This document shows, in pieces, positions 5,648 to 6,188 of a DNA stretch of 6,188 nucleotides (the first letter of the stretch is position 1; the number at the start of each line of letters is the position of its first letter). Source of the DNA: an uncultured Desulfobulbaceae bacterium (GTDB taxonomy: Bacteria > Desulfobacterota > Desulfobulbia > Desulfobulbales > Desulfobulbaceae); assembly GCA_947260045.1 (NCBI GenBank), contig CAMYOP010000174.1, forward strand, positions 1 to 6,188. Reading direction: 5' to 3'. Both the position numbers and the translations under genes were made by a program. The notes under the pieces are model-generated. The model was given only the letters and a program-made list of their open reading frames with translations, was not told where the DNA came from and made no database searches.

Positions 5648-6188
5648 TTATTCAGCGCTTTCCTGCTCTGCCGGCTCTTTTTTGTCAGTAGATTCTTCTA
5701 CGAAGTTTGCAGAACTGAGCAAAAAGCTAATAATTTTTTCATTGAGCAGTTCGTTCATGAACGGCATCAATTCTTCACGACGCTGAAAATATTGTTTCAC
5801 CTGGGCAACTGACATATTGTATTCGTCAGCAATCCGTTTATAACCGCGATCAACATCTTCATCTGCAAGTTTGATTTCTTCCTGCTCAGCAATTTGCTTT
5901 AAGATAAAGTCACCACGAACTCTTTTCACTGCAGCTTCTGCATTCTTTTCGGCAAGATCTTCACGATTTATACCGGCGGACTCAAGACTCAATCCACTGC
6001 GCTCCAGATTCGCTTCGGTTTGTTTTATCATCTCTTCCACTTCATAAATGACCAAACGTTGTGGTACTTCAAATTCGTTACCTTCAACCAGTTTATGCAT
6101 AATTCGGTCTGTCAGGTCACCTTCTAGAGCCGTTTCCTTTTCCTGGGTCAGACGATCAGAGATACCCTTTTTCAAGTCATCCAAGCTG
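5648..6188 (-). CDS. tig: Trigger factor, C-terminal part (5' end beyond window)
   Basis: Ribosome-associated chaperone that shelters nascent chains at the exit tunnel; the full protein has ribosome-binding, prolyl-isomerase and C-terminal chaperone domains (about 430 aa in E. coli). Only the last 179 or so residues are visible. They match the C-terminal chaperone domain: long charged amphipathic helices, the EGNEFEVPQRLV segment that follows the first arm helix, the EADEV-like KLADEDVDRGYKRIADEY helix, and the YFQRREELM...LLNEKIISFLL hairpin. It ends in an acidic tail (EPAEQESAE) and TAA at 5648-5650. The frame is open to the window edge, so the TTG at 6184 is not the true start. Its place upstream of clpP is the usual one, here with a 246-base gap. 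Confidence 0.95.
   Translation of the reverse strand, partial: SLDDLKKGISDRLTQEKETALEGDLTDRIMHKLVEGNEFEVPQRLVIYEVEEMIKQTEANLERSGLSLESAGINREDLAEKNAEAAVKRVRGDFILKQIAEQEEIKLADEDVDRGYKRIADEYNMSVAQVKQYFQRREELMPFMNELLNEKIISFLLSSANFVEESTDKKEPAEQESAE

Noticed and set aside
5499..5786. Plus-strand 95-codon ORF over the tig-clpP gap
   Set aside because: It runs through the tig terminator hairpin and antisense to the tig C-terminus, and has no recognisable product.
6182..6184. TTG as the start of a 178-residue protein
   Set aside because: The frame continues upstream to the window edge and the product is only the C-terminal domain of trigger factor, so the gene is truncated by the window, not short.

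Overview
The window holds the core proteostasis locus of a Gram-negative bacterium in the order tig (partial), clpP, clpX, lon, all on the minus strand, so transcription runs from the right edge toward position 1. Next come a tandem tRNA-Val(TAC) / tRNA-Asp(GTC) pair on the same strand and about 780 bases of AT-rich sequence containing regulatory and repeat-like structures. The gene order, the proteobacterial-type LonA and ClpX, and a well-formed sigma-54 promoter at the left edge suggest a proteobacterium in the broad sense. A Desulfobacterota (deltaproteobacterial) relative is my best guess, but this is inference from protein style and no sequence search was run.

Right to left: 5648-6188 is the C-terminal chaperone domain of trigger factor, cut by the window edge. 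The 246-base tig-clpP gap contains a strong intrinsic terminator candidate (5521-5563) and then a plausible sigma-70-type promoter (5484-5512), so clpP-clpX-lon looks like a separately driven unit. clpP (5401-4799), clpX (4797-3529) and lon (3523 or 3532 down to 1118) are packed with a 1-base gap and a few-base gap or overlap, which indicates one transcript with translational coupling. ClpP and ClpX form one ATP-dependent protease, Lon is a second, and trigger factor folds nascent chains, so the locus combines folding and degradation. All catalytic and nucleotide-binding motifs I looked for are intact.

No intrinsic terminator follows lon. A good promoter (1008-1036) drives the two tRNAs, whose genes encode CCA, and a 13-bp hairpin with a T-rich tail (783-821) ends them. 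Lon readthrough transcripts could also end there.

The left 780 bases hold no confidently recognised complete gene. They contain a near-consensus sigma-54 promoter (160-175, minus) pointing at a leader with a perfect 15-bp-arm palindrome (104-134) and then the first 18 codons of a protein with a hydrophobic signal-like N-terminus (1-54). Also present are an unrecognised 83-codon ORF (289-540, doubtful), a two-heptamer dyad resembling NarL/FixJ-family sites (574-591), and a 68-base foldable element with inverted ends (624-691). The coding part is ordinary; the left part is the place to look for something new.
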